A stretch of 64,000 nucleotides of DNA from CAYJAY01 sp964368445 (GCA_964368445.1 CAYJAY010000011.1:1-64000); one strand, 5' to 3'; positions 49,402-57,633 are shown, counted from the stretch's first letter. Translations and numbers: made by a program. Notes: generated by a model not told the origin, from the letters alone.

Positions 49402-49653
49402 CTACTGCAAGTCCTTATGAATATACAATCTAGATATATAGTCAATAGCATCTTCTACTAAGATACCGTAGCTATTTGGTTCATAGTCTTTATTGATTCC
49501 CTGTTCAATAAATTCATCACAAAGAATTGATTGAATTTGATGATAATCCGATATATCAAGTCCTTGCAGTCCGTGTTTATCAATTTTTATTTTTAATAAT
49601 ATGTCGCTATTTATGCAATCATAAATTAATTGTTCTAATTGTGCTTTTATCAT
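49402..49653 (-). CDS. Small acidic protein of unknown function (83 aa)
   Basis: An 83-residue, soluble, acidic protein (start MIKAQLEQLIYDCINSDI; end DAIDYISRLYIHKDLQ), probably all helical. No motif was recognised. Its base composition is more A/T rich than the folD and fhs genes on either side, and it lies next to a repeat element, so it may have been acquired. AGGAAAAG stands about ten bases before the ATG. Small immunity-type proteins look like this, but no partner toxin is seen. Confidence 0.55.
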   Translation of the reverse strand: MIKAQLEQLIYDCINSDILLKIKIDKHGLQGLDISDYHQIQSILCDEFIEQGINKDYEPNSYGILVEDAIDYISRLYIHKDLQ

Positions 49654-49720
49654 GTTTTAACTTTTCCTGTGTAGATAATGGAGTTTGCAATAAATCGTTT
49701 GTAGAGGTGACCTATGGTTT

Positions 49721-49887
49721 GCCGGTTTTGGGTTGGTTTAGACGACTAAGACGGCAAGAGCAGGGCTCTGAGCAGAGCCCTTGCCCTACGGTTTGTTTTT
49801 TTGATTGGTCTGGCGACGATGTAGGGGACGGGTTGCTGTCGCGGGTTCGGTTCGTTGATTTTGGCGTCGTTCCCTACCAAAACCGGC
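49721..49887. repeat. 167-bp element with 11-bp inverted ends
   Basis: GCCGGTTTTGG (49721-49731) and CCAAAACCGGC (49877-49887) are perfect inverted ends. Inside are the hairpin GGCAAG/CTTGCC enclosing GGCTCTG/CAGAGCC (49753-49785) and a GTAGGGGACG segment partly complementary to CGTCGTTCCCTAC near the right end. No ORF of its own. Confidence 0.75.
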
Positions 49888-49898
49888 TTTTCAAATCC

Positions 49899-49952
49899 TG
49901 TCGCTTGCGACACCTTAATTACGAATTACGCATTACGAATTACGAATTAATT
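49899..49952. repeat. Hairpin plus GAATTAC heptamer repeat
   Basis: TGTCGC-TT-GCGACA (49899-49912) is followed by about five GAATTAC-type heptamers (49915-49950), the same pairing of GC-rich hairpin and heptamer array as at 28961-29068. Confidence 0.8.
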
Positions 49953-49969
49953 TCTCATTTCTAATTAAA

Positions 49970-51640
49970 CTAAAACAGTCCGCTTATTACGCCGTCGCTC
50001 GACACATCGATCTTTTCAGCGGACGGAACTTTAGGAAGCCCCGGCATCGTCATAATGTCGCCGGTTAGCGCGACAATAAATCCGGCTCCGGCCGAAACTT
50101 TAAGGTTTCGCACGGTAATGGTGAAGTCTTCGGGCGCGCCTTTTAAAAGAGGATTGTCTGAAAAACTATATTGAGTTTTTGCAACGCAGATAGGAAGGTT
50201 AGAGAAACCCATCTCGTCGAGTTGTTTTGCTTGTTTTTGTGCCGCTGGCGTAAGCTCGGCTTTGGTTGCGCCATAGATTTTTGTTGCAATGGCGTTTATC
50301 TTTTGTTCGATAGACATGTCATCGCTGTAACTTAACGTTAGTTCAGACGGATTTTCACAAAGCTCAACAACTTTTTTTGCGAGTGCTTCGCCGCCCTCGC
50401 CACCTTTTGCCCAAACTTCCGAAAGGGCCACGTTAATTCCAAGCTTTTTACATGAACTTTCGACAAGAGAAAGTTCTGCTTCGCTGTCGGTTGGGAAACG
50501 GTTTATAGCAACGACACAGGGTAGGGAATATACATTTGTTATGTTTTTGATATGCTTAATAAGGTTTGGAAGTCCTTTTTCAAGATAGGAAAGTCCCTCT
50601 GTTGAAAGAGACTCTTTCGGGCAACCTCCGTGGTGCTTAAGCGCACGAACGGTAGCGACAACTACGACGGCGGAAGGGGAAAGCCCCGACACGCGACATT
50701 TTATGTCGAGGAACTTTTGAGCCCCAAGATCTGCGCCAAAACCGGCTTCTGTTATCGTGTAATCGGAAAGTTTAAGCGCAAGTTTTGTCGCTAAAAGTGA
50801 GTTGCAACCGTGGGCGATGTTTGCAAACGGCCCGCCATGGATAAGCGCCGGCGTGGCTTCGAGCGTTTGAACAAGGTTGGGTTTAATCGCGTCTTTTAAA
50901 AGCGCGGTCATCGCGCCCTCGGCTTTAAGGTCTTTTGCGGTGACAGGCTTGTCGTCACGCGTGTAACCTACGATTATTCTTGAAAGTCTAGCTTTTAGGT
51001 CGTCTATATTTTCCGAAAGGCAAACGACAGCCATGATCTCGCTTGCAACGGTTATGTCGTAACCATCCTCGCGCGGGATTCCGTTAACCTTTCCGCCAAG
51101 TCCGTTGGTTATGCTTCGAAGTTGTCTGTCGTTCATGTCGACACAGCGTTTAAACGTTATCTTGCGAACATCTATGTCAAGGCTGTTTCCTTGGTATATA
51201 TGGTTGTCGAGCATGGCGCAAAGTAGGTTGTTTGCCGCGCCAATTGCATGGAAATCCCCCGTGAAATGCAAATTTATGTCCTCCATAGGGATAACCTGTG
51301 CATAACCGCCGCCGGCGGCGCCGCCTTTAATTCCGAAAACAGGCCCTAGCGACGGTTCGCGAAGAGCGACCATGACATTTTTATCAAGCCTTTTAAGCCC
51401 GTCCGCAAGCCCCACCGTTGTTGTGGTCTTGCCCTCGCCGGCAGGTGTCGGGTTGATGGCGGTCACAAGCACTAGCTTTCCGTTTGGCTTTTGTTTCATG
51501 TCCTCTAAAATCTTTAGGTCTATCTTTGCTTTATTGTTTCCGTATTGTTCAAGATACTGCTCGGGAATCTTTGCGTTTTGCGAAATGGTTTTGATGTGTA
51601 GAGGTTTAACGCTTTGAGCTATTTCGATGTCGCTTTTCAT
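49970..51640 (-). CDS. fhs: Formate-tetrahydrofolate ligase
   Basis: Fhs (556 residues) makes 10-formyl-tetrahydrofolate from formate, ATP and THF, the entry of formate into one-carbon metabolism and the methyl branch of acetogens. The signatures TPAGEGKTTTTVGLADGL (P-loop) and the substrate regions VALREPSLGPVFGIKGGAAG and FTGDFHAI are intact. With folD it gives the formate-to-methylene-THF path; this alone does not show acetogenesis. GGGGAAGTTAC precedes the ATG. Confidence 0.97.
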   Translation of the reverse strand: MKSDIEIAQSVKPLHIKTISQNAKIPEQYLEQYGNNKAKIDLKILEDMKQKPNGKLVLVTAINPTPAGEGKTTTTVGLADGLKRLDKNVMVALREPSLGPVFGIKGGAAGGGYAQVIPMEDINLHFTGDFHAIGAANNLLCAMLDNHIYQGNSLDIDVRKITFKRCVDMNDRQLRSITNGLGGKVNGIPREDGYDITVASEIMAVVCLSENIDDLKARLSRIIVGYTRDDKPVTAKDLKAEGAMTALLKDAIKPNLVQTLEATPALIHGGPFANIAHGCNSLLATKLALKLSDYTITEAGFGADLGAQKFLDIKCRVSGLSPSAVVVVATVRALKHHGGCPKESLSTEGLSYLEKGLPNLIKHIKNITNVYSLPCVVAINRFPTDSEAELSLVESSCKKLGINVALSEVWAKGGEGGEALAKKVVELCENPSELTLSYSDDMSIEQKINAIATKIYGATKAELTPAAQKQAKQLDEMGFSNLPICVAKTQYSFSDNPLLKGAPEDFTITVRNLKVSAGAGFIVALTGDIMTMPGLPKVPSAEKIDVSSDGVISGLF

Positions 51641-51682
51641 TTGTGTAACTTCCCCTTTTATGTTTAATCATTTATAGAAAAA

Positions 51683-51711
51683 AGTATACTTTATATATAA
51701 AAATTTATCAA
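51683..51711 (-). promoter_or_regulatory. Promoter of fhs
   Basis: On the minus strand TTGATA (51711-51706), 17-bp spacer, TATACT (51688-51683), about 43 bp before the start codon. Confidence 0.65.
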
Positions 51712-51822
51712 TGCTTTAAAATGGCATTTGTCAAAAAAACATTTGAGAATTTTAAAAAAAGCTATAACTAAAACTAAGAGATATGGTATACTTTATAAAA
51801 AATCAGCTATCGGAGATTAATT

Positions 51823-52602
51823 ATGCAAGAAATAAACGTAAACGATATACTAGAGCATCTTAACCAACTGGCGCCCCCTGAAACCGCGTTTGAATGGGAC
51901 AACGTCGGGATTATGGTGGGCAGTAAACAAAAGACAGTGAAAAAAGTTTTGGTGACGCTCGACGTCTCTCTTGACGCTGTGGACGAAGCGGCACAAAAAG
52001 GTTGTGATTTAATCGTTTCACACCATCCGCTTATATTTAATCCGCTTAAATCGGTAACCGACATGACCCCGACCGGCAAAGCGGTTATAGACCTTGTTAA
52101 AAACGATATATCGGTTGTTTCGATGCACACAAACCTTGATAAAGCAAACGACGGAGTGGCGTTTAACTTTGCAAAATCACTTGGACTTGAAGGGATATAT
52201 AAATCGCCGTTAGATAAACTCGAAGTTGTCCACTGTGGAACGGTTAAACAACAAACAAATTTTGAAGACTTTGTCCAAACGATAGGCGAAAAACTCGGAA
52301 CAAAGGCAATTAGGTTTTCAAAAAATAACGACTTTGTCAAAAAAGTTGCGACGGGTTGTGGCGCGGGATATGGAATACCCGAAAGTGTTGTGAAAGAAGG
52401 GGTGGACACGTTTGTCGTTGGGGAAGCAAAATATAACGATTATCTCGACAGCGCGTTTTACGGAATTAATATAATAGATGTCGGACACTTTGCAAGCGAA
52501 AATGTCGTGGTTCCCGTTTTGCAAAAAAAGCTTGAACAGGCGTTCCAAAAAGTGGAGTTTATTATATCAACCGAACACAAAGATGCGATGTCTTCGCTAT
52601 AG
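51823..52602 (+). CDS. NIF3-like dinuclear metal centre protein
   Basis: A 259-residue member of the NIF3/YqfO/DUF34 family, which forms hexameric toroids with a two-metal site. Metal ligands are visible in LIVSHHPLIF (~64-73), SMHTNLD (~99-105) and the late IIDVGHFASE. The molecular role is unresolved; GTP cyclohydrolase-type activity was proposed for some members. An extended -10 (TGG-TATACT, 51784-51792) may drive it. The usual neighbour trmK is absent. Confidence 0.92.
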   Translation: MQEINVNDILEHLNQLAPPETAFEWDNVGIMVGSKQKTVKKVLVTLDVSLDAVDEAAQKGCDLIVSHHPLIFNPLKSVTDMTPTGKAVIDLVKNDISVVSMHTNLDKANDGVAFNFAKSLGLEGIYKSPLDKLEVVHCGTVKQQTNFEDFVQTIGEKLGTKAIRFSKNNDFVKKVATGCGAGYGIPESVVKEGVDTFVVGEAKYNDYLDSAFYGINIIDVGHFASENVVVPVLQKKLEQAFQKVEFIISTEHKDAMSSL

Positions 52603-52644
52603 ATGAAAAATATCGAAACAAGTGCGAAAATCATGTTTTTATGT

Positions 52645-52673
52645 TTGACAAATGTCGTAATTTTAGGTATTAT
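52645..52673 (+). promoter_or_regulatory. Promoter of the nhaC-like gene
   Basis: TTGACA (52645-52650), 17-bp spacer, TATTAT (52668-52673), 52 bp before the ATG. Confidence 0.8.
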
Positions 52674-52724
52674 AAACAAGTTAATATTTATTATTAAAGA
52701 AAATTTAAAAAAGAGGAAACAATT

Positions 52725-54245
52725 ATGGAAAATTTTGGTTGGTTATCCCTGTTGCCACCGATAATTGCTATCGTGCTTGCTTTGATAACAAAACAAGTTT
52801 ATGCATCGCTTTTTATCGGAATTTTTGCGGGTTCGCTTATATACGCGAACTTTAACCCGTTGCTTGCGATAATTAATGTTTTTGAAATCATGACTGACAG
52901 GATAGGTGGAAACGCCTATATAATCATCTTCCTTGTTGCGCTTGGAATGGTGGTTGCACTTGTTTCAAAGGCAGGCGGTTCAAAAGCTTATGGAAAATGG
53001 GCAGGCTCAAAAATCAAATCCCGTCCCGCTTCACTTCTTGCAACAAGCGGACTAGGCGCTCTTATCTTTGTTGACGACTATTTCAACTGTTTGACAGTTG
53101 GCAGCGTCATGCGCCCCATAACCGATAGCCACAAAGTTTCGAGAGCTAAACTTGCATATATAATCGATGCTACGGCGGCTCCAATCTGCATCATCGCCCC
53201 GATTTCAAGCTGGGCGGCGGCGGTTGCGTCTTCTCTTCCGGAAGACAGCACAATTGATGGTTTTAACCTTTTTATCCGCACAATACCATATAACTTCTAT
53301 GCGATTTTAACGCTCATCATGTTGGTTATCATGGCTCTTTGGCAGTTTGATTACGGCCCGATGAAAAAACACGAACTAAATGCAGTTAAAAATAACGACC
53401 TTTTCTCTTCAAGCGACAGTTCGTACAGCGCAGAGGAAGAAGGAAAAGAAAACGGTTCAATCTGGGACTTGGTTGTTCCTATAGTTGCTTTGATAGCTTT
53501 TTGCGTCACCGGAATGCTTTACACAGGCGGCTTCTTCTCGGGTGTTGATTTCATAACAGCATTTGCTGATTGCAACGCTTCACTCAGCCTTGTTCTTGGA
53601 AGCACAGCGACGTTGTTCCTCATGTTCTTGCTTTACATACCGAGAAAAGTTATCTCGTTTACCGATTTTTCTGACAGCGTTATAACCGGTTTCCGCGCAA
53701 TGGTTCCGGCGGTTGCTATTCTTGTCATGGCTTGGACATTAAGCGGAATCACAAACGAAAGCCTTGGAGCTGGGTCTTTTGTTGAAAGCGTGGTTGGAAA
53801 CAGCGCTTCGACAGGAATAGGTGGAGCAGTTCTTCCGGCTATCATGTTTATAATTGCTTTGGGTCTTGCGTTTGCAACGGGAACATCTTGGGGAACGTTT
53901 GCAATCCTCGTTCCGATTGCGGTTGGACTTTTCCCCGAAATGCAAGAAATTCTTGTTATATCTGTTTCGGCTATCTTAGCAGGGGCAGTTTGCGGAGACC
54001 ATTGTTCGCCGATATCCGACACAACAATCATGGCGTCGGCCGGTGCTCAATGTAACCACATCAACCACGTTTCAACACAGCTTCCATATGCGTTAACCGT
54101 TGCGGCTGTCAGTATTGTGGGATATATCATCGCCGGTATTACCCAGAATGTTTGGATTGCGTTGCCGGTATCTATCGTGTTGATGGTTGCAACCCTTGTT
54201 GTTTTGAGATCAAAGTTTAAAGATAAAGAAACAAAAAAGGCATAG
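52725..54245 (+). CDS. NhaC family Na+/H+ antiporter
   Basis: A 506-residue transporter with about twelve transmembrane helices. Typical of the NhaC family are the start PPIIAIVLALITKQVYASLFIG-like segment, LIFVDDYFNCLTVGSVMRP, and FATGTSWGTFAILVPIA with GDHCSPISDTTIMAS. Members exchange Na+ for H+, or malate for lactate; the ion is not certain. GAGGAAAC precedes the ATG. Followed by an 86-bp structured repeat and a terminator. Confidence 0.93.
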   Translation: MENFGWLSLLPPIIAIVLALITKQVYASLFIGIFAGSLIYANFNPLLAIINVFEIMTDRIGGNAYIIIFLVALGMVVALVSKAGGSKAYGKWAGSKIKSRPASLLATSGLGALIFVDDYFNCLTVGSVMRPITDSHKVSRAKLAYIIDATAAPICIIAPISSWAAAVASSLPEDSTIDGFNLFIRTIPYNFYAILTLIMLVIMALWQFDYGPMKKHELNAVKNNDLFSSSDSSYSAEEEGKENGSIWDLVVPIVALIAFCVTGMLYTGGFFSGVDFITAFADCNASLSLVLGSTATLFLMFLLYIPRKVISFTDFSDSVITGFRAMVPAVAILVMAWTLSGITNESLGAGSFVESVVGNSASTGIGGAVLPAIMFIIALGLAFATGTSWGTFAILVPIAVGLFPEMQEILVISVSAILAGAVCGDHCSPISDTTIMASAGAQCNHINHVSTQLPYALTVAAVSIVGYIIAGITQNVWIALPVSIVLMVATLVVLRSKFKDKETKKA

Positions 54246-54249
54246 TAAT

Positions 54250-54335
54250 CTTCACCTGCGGTGAAGCTCGTGGAAATACTCCTTGCCTTGTTTCGCTCGG
54301 CATTTTGCACCGATGGTGCAAAAACGTAGTATTTC
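54250..54335 (-). repeat. 86-bp structured repeat, copy 2
   Basis: The inverted counterpart of the element at 35287-35372, of exactly the same length. On the plus strand: hairpin III CTTCACC/GGTGAAG (54250-54266), outer arm GAAATACT (54273-54280), stem II TGCC (54284-54287) with GGCA (54299-54302), hairpin I TTTTGCACC/GGTGCAAAA, outer arm AGTATTTC (54328-54335). Stem II shows a compensatory change: C-G here (54286/54300) against A-T in copy 1 (35322/35336). Confidence 0.88.
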
Positions 54336-54357
54336 AAGTTTCACTTAATATAAGTTT

Positions 54358-54384
54358 AACGAGAGGGCATTTTGCCCTCTCGTT
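54358..54384 (+). terminator. Terminator after the nhaC-like gene
   Basis: AACGAGAGGGCA, loop TTT, TGCCCTCTCGTT: a perfect 12-bp stem with a short T tract, placed after the 86-bp repeat, so the repeat is inside the transcript. Confidence 0.85.
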
Positions 54385-54467
54385 TGCATTTTTAGTCGTG
54401 TAATGATAATATTAATGTAATATAAGTTGTAAAAAAAGAAAACAGAAATTTTGGTGAAAGAAAAGAT

Positions 54468-55106
54468 ATGGGATTTTTAATAACGGTAGCGATAATTTTG
54501 GGCGTAGTTGCGGTCATTGGCCTGACAGTTAAAAGCATTATCAACAACATAAAACAAAGCGGAATTTCTGAGATTATCGACATGGTGAGGGAAGCTGAGG
54601 TTCAATATGACACGACCCCAAAATCTATAAGCGGAGGGGACAGGATATATCTCCCGAAGATTTTAAGGGACTATCCCGATTTTGATGTTGAAAAAGCAAA
54701 AGCCGAAGTGGAAAAAACTATTTCTCTTATATTTCATGACATCGAACGTCTCGAGGGCAACGCGCTTATATCGGCGCAAAAATTGATAACACATTATAGT
54801 GGAAACATAACCGCTTTAAAGATACATAATACGGCGATATCGAACTATATAAAATCGAAAGAAAGCGCGACGATTAAGTTTCAAACAGCTTTCGAGATTA
54901 AGGAAAACGATAAACTTAATCAAGAGCGATATGAAACGGAATACGCGTTGTTTTTTAAAAGCAACGACGAGGTAGTTTCGTTTAGTTGCGAAAACTGCGG
55001 AGCTCCGCTTAGTTCTTTGAACAACAAAACCTGTGCATACTGTGGAAACTCAATAGCGTTTATGCAAGAGCGAGTTTGGGTTGTTAACAGTATAATCATG
55101 AGATAA
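54468..55106 (+). CDS. Membrane-anchored zinc-ribbon protein
   Basis: A 212-residue protein with one N-terminal transmembrane helix (~3-24), a middle alpha/beta domain (~55-165; IYLPKILRDYPDFDVEKAKA) and a C-terminal zinc ribbon CENCGAPLSSLNNKTCAYCG (~174-193). The YPDF segment recalls Tim44-like domains of other clostridial zinc-ribbon proteins, but that link is weak. Function unknown. It stands alone between two terminators; RBS GTGAAAGAAAAG is poor. Confidence 0.7.
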   Translation: MGFLITVAIILGVVAVIGLTVKSIINNIKQSGISEIIDMVREAEVQYDTTPKSISGGDRIYLPKILRDYPDFDVEKAKAEVEKTISLIFHDIERLEGNALISAQKLITHYSGNITALKIHNTAISNYIKSKESATIKFQTAFEIKENDKLNQERYETEYALFFKSNDEVVSFSCENCGAPLSSLNNKTCAYCGNSIAFMQERVWVVNSIIMR

Positions 55107-55118
55107 AATTACAGGCGC

Positions 55119-55158
55119 AAAAAAACCAGCAGGTGGCGTGCACACTGCTGGTTTTTTT
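55119..55158. terminator. Terminator between the zinc-ribbon gene and the 78-aa gene
   Basis: AAAAAAACCAGCAG pairs with CTGCTGGTTTTTTT (14 bp) around a 12-nt loop; both edges carry tracts suited to convergent transcripts. Confidence 0.9.
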
Positions 55159-55172
55159 GTATATATTTGTAG

Positions 55173-55409
55173 TTATCTTTCTTTTGAAAAAACTCCCCAT
55201 AAAGAAAACGCAATACCCGCTATTAACAAAACTGTTCCTAACAAATAAATCGGAAACATTCCTAAATCAAAGACCGTTTGCCAATAGCGTCCGAGTTCGG
55301 TGTTCCATTCCGTCGTATTCTCTAAACTTACGATTGCGTTTAAAGACGAGAACAAAACCATTATCACACCGGTTATCTCAAAGCCTATGCCTGCTACAAC
55401 TTTTTTCAT
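55173..55409 (-). CDS. Small two-helix membrane protein (78 aa)
   Basis: A 78-residue protein with two transmembrane helices (~5-27 and ~50-72) joined by a polar loop (ENTTEWNTELGRYWQ) that would face outside if the N-terminus is in. No family recognised. Preceded by AAGGAGCAAAAAAT. It may be co-transcribed with the upstream DUF2812/padR genes on the same strand (75-bp spacer). Confidence 0.6.
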   Translation of the reverse strand: MKKVVAGIGFEITGVIMVLFSSLNAIVSLENTTEWNTELGRYWQTVFDLGMFPIYLLGTVLLIAGIAFSLWGVFSKER

Positions 55410-55484
55410 ATTTTTTGCTCCTTAATACTTTCATTTTAGTAACATATTATTATTATATTATAATATACATTTTATTAATTTTTT

Positions 55485-56912
55485 TCAACTAAATGGGGTA
55501 GACAAAAGTTTTTCTGAAAGCTTTGCTATCTCGTCTTTTGTTACATCAAAAAAGAAGAAATAATAAACAATCATGTCATCATAGCACACGACATATCTTT
55601 CAAGATACGGCTCATTATTCTTGTGCATCTGATAAACCTTGTTTGCTCTAAACTCAGCTATTTCAACTTCTTGGTATAACCGCTTATGTTCAAGCGGTGT
55701 CTCGTCACGTTCGCTGTCGTCCTTCAAAAGTTCGTTTAAAAGCGTATTATAAACGAGAGGAACTTTAACCTCTAATATTTCATATTGAAATTCCTTGTCG
55801 GTGTCCACGCCGGGGGCTACGTCTTGCGAAGCGTTTATATGGCGCAAAAACAGAGTTTCGTTATCTTCGTACAAGCTATAGGAATATTTTATCTCGCTAT
55901 CTATCTCGGTAAAGTCCTCGAGTTTTAGCGGAATGTCGTCGTTATATACTTTAAACCTAAACATGTTGGTTGTGTCGTTTTTAAGCTGGGAGTCTATTAT
56001 CTCGACAGGTTCTCGTTCGTTTATACCAAAGCTGTATCTTAAAACAAGCGTTGTAATAGAAAGCAAAGCGGAAACAGTTATAAGCGGAATGACAGTAAAA
56101 ACAACTATCCTGTTTACTTTGGCGCTAAACTTTTTCTTTTTGAGAAATGCTTTTAACCCAAAACTTAACGCAAAAAGCAGTATTAAAAATATTACATTGT
56201 AGACGGCATATATAACCGAAACACCTGTCGCGAACAACACTGTCCAACTTATAAGAATTATAGTTGAAAGTGTAAGGCTAATTAAACTTATCTTTCGGCT
56301 ATAGAGTGGCTTTAGTATCTCTCCGCCCGATTTAACCGATTTTGTCGAACGACTTCGCCAGATATAATATCCGGAAACTATCAAAACAAAATGGAGCAAT
56401 AAAAGAACAAACAAAACTGTTATGAAGATAGAGGTGTAGTCGGAAAGAAGATATATGGGTCTGTTGAAAAAATCGTATACTTTCATCAAAAGTTGCATAA
56501 CCGAAAGGCCGCCAAGTAAAAACATCGAGGGCAAAAAGTTTTTTTTCATCGAACGATGTATAGATTTAAGCGTTATTTCGGGGTCGGTTTCGATAGGGAC
56601 GGGGTTTTTCTCGTTTGAATAAAATATCTGCATCTGGGCGAGTTCCGCCAAAAGAACCCAACCCGAACCCTCGCAAAGTTCCAAAAATTCCTGTTGGTTT
56701 GCCGTTGGAGTTGGGTTGAAGTCAGACGCTTCGTGGAAATAGGTCACAAAAAATTTTGTGTCGGACGGTTCAACTATCTTATATCGCCAATAGAAATTTG
56801 TCACCTTGTCAAGCATATAGCCACTTTTCGCCATCTCTTCAAGGTGTTCTTTTATTCCGTTAAAGTCGTAAAACACATGGTTGTCAAACATCTCATATTT
56901 GAATTTTTTCAT
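55485..56912 (-). CDS. DUF2812 domain membrane protein
   Basis: A 475-residue protein. Residues ~1-110 match DUF2812 (LEEMAKSGYMLDKVTNFYWRYKI-like core, then CEGSGWVLLAELAQMQIF). Next come about six transmembrane helices (~130-300) and a C-terminal extracytoplasmic domain (~310-475). DUF2812 proteins typically stand next to PadR regulators, as here (five bases after the padR stop). Function unknown; probably sensing at the envelope. AAGGAAGTTTAAGC overlaps the end of padR as ribosome site. Confidence 0.85.
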   Translation of the reverse strand: MKKFKYEMFDNHVFYDFNGIKEHLEEMAKSGYMLDKVTNFYWRYKIVEPSDTKFFVTYFHEASDFNPTPTANQQEFLELCEGSGWVLLAELAQMQIFYSNEKNPVPIETDPEITLKSIHRSMKKNFLPSMFLLGGLSVMQLLMKVYDFFNRPIYLLSDYTSIFITVLFVLLLLHFVLIVSGYYIWRSRSTKSVKSGGEILKPLYSRKISLISLTLSTIILISWTVLFATGVSVIYAVYNVIFLILLFALSFGLKAFLKKKKFSAKVNRIVVFTVIPLITVSALLSITTLVLRYSFGINEREPVEIIDSQLKNDTTNMFRFKVYNDDIPLKLEDFTEIDSEIKYSYSLYEDNETLFLRHINASQDVAPGVDTDKEFQYEILEVKVPLVYNTLLNELLKDDSERDETPLEHKRLYQEVEIAEFRANKVYQMHKNNEPYLERYVVCYDDMIVYYFFFFDVTKDEIAKLSEKLLSTPFS

Positions 56913-56917
56913 AACGC

Positions 56918-57235
56918 TTAAACTTCCTTTTTTATATAATGGTTAAAATCTTGAACCAACATTTCAAGCCTTTTTTTCTCGTCTTGAAGAACCTTTGTTC
57001 CGAGTTCAGTTATTATATAGTTTCTTTTGCGCCCCTCCACCGAGGTTTCGCGTATCATTTCGGTTTTTAAAAAACTTTCCAAAAGGGTATAAAGCGTTCC
57101 GGCGCCGACCGTAACCCTTTCGTTTGTTATCTCCCTAACCTTTGTCATTATGTCAACACCACTGCTTTCGTTTTGAAGACAAAGCAGAATATAAAACATC
57201 TGTTCGGTTAGCGTGCTAAATTTTTCTCTTGGCAT
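56918..57235 (-). CDS. PadR family transcriptional regulator
   Basis: A 105-residue PadR-type winged-helix protein with FYILLCLQNESSGVDIMTKV, GTLYTLLESFLKTEMIRE and KRNYIITELGTKVL. First gene of a minus-strand operon with the DUF2812 gene. The promoter directly upstream contains two copies of a palindrome, so autorepression is likely. AGAGGTGCACT precedes the ATG. Confidence 0.9.
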   Translation of the reverse strand: MPREKFSTLTEQMFYILLCLQNESSGVDIMTKVREITNERVTVGAGTLYTLLESFLKTEMIRETSVEGRKRNYIITELGTKVLQDEKKRLEMLVQDFNHYIKKEV

Positions 57236-57249
57236 AGTGCACCTCTTTG

Positions 57250-57264
57250 TATCGAATATCGATA
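57250..57264. promoter_or_regulatory. PadR operator, downstream copy
   Basis: TATCG-AATAT-CGATA, perfect 5-bp arms. It lies between the -10 box and the padR start codon on the minus strand; a second copy stands 36 bp away. Confidence 0.75.
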
Positions 57265-57278
57265 ATAGCTATGTCTGA

Positions 57279-57307
57279 ATTCTAACATCGAATATCGATA
57301 TTGTCAA
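57279..57307 (-). promoter_or_regulatory. Promoter of the padR/DUF2812 operon
   Basis: On the minus strand TTGACA (57307-57302), 17-bp spacer, TAGAAT (57284-57279). The upstream operator copy fills the spacer. Confidence 0.85.
57286..57300. promoter_or_regulatory. PadR operator, spacer copy
   Basis: CATCG-AATAT-CGATA, identical over 14 bases to the copy at 57251-57264 and placed between the -35 and -10 boxes, where a bound dimer would exclude RNA polymerase. Confidence 0.75.
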
Positions 57308-57461
57308 CGACTATTTTTAAAGTTAACAAAAAATACATTTTTTTGGCGCTTAAAATGACCGATTATTACCAAAAACGACAAAACAATATAATATGTATTG
57401 ACATTTTTTTTGCTACAATGTATAGTTGATACTGAGCGAAAAGCGCCTTGTAAAAAAGATG

Positions 57462-57542
57462 CGCTATAGATGTTTTTTTGTGCTGTAAAACCACAAAAAT
57501 TATGTTGGTTTTGTATAAAAAAACATTTTTTTAAAGATAGCG
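57462..57542 (+). promoter_or_regulatory. Large stem-loop in the leader of the HD-GYP gene
   Basis: Three nested helices: CGCTAT (57462-57467) with ATAGCG (57537-57542), ATGTTTTTTT (57470-57479) with AAAAAAACAT (57517-57526), and AAAACCA (57487-57493) with TGGTTTT (57506-57512). AGCGC (57442-57446) could pair with GCGCT (57461-57465) instead, which would compete with the outer helix. No known riboswitch was recognised. Confidence 0.55.
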
Positions 57543-57633
57543 AAAAAAGGTCAGCGGTTGTTTTGACACTTAAAGTGCGTCTTGCAAATAATTTACATTT
57601 GATTTCAAAAGGACACAAAAGGACACAAAAAAA

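Larger units (their letters stand above)
49654..49969. other. Gene-free stretch between the 83-aa gene and fhs
   Basis: 316 bp filled almost wholly by the 167-bp inverted-repeat element and the hairpin/heptamer repeat. No promoter, RNA gene or coding frame with a ribosome site was found. Confidence 0.75.
57236..57633. other. Gene-free stretch between padR and the HD-GYP gene
   Basis: 398 bp without a gene. The first 70 bp are the padR promoter and operators (minus strand). For the plus strand, candidate -10 boxes are TATAAT (57387-57392) and an extended TGC-TACAAT (57411-57419), neither with a good -35. A ~180-nt leader with a large stem-loop follows. Confidence 0.7.

Noticed and set aside
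51641..51822. THF riboswitch ahead of fhs
   Set aside because: The leader after the candidate promoter is too short and shows none of the conserved riboswitch core.
57398..57419. TTGACA and TACAAT as a promoter of the HD-GYP gene
   Set aside because: The spacer is only 10 bp; the extended -10 alone is kept as a weak candidate.
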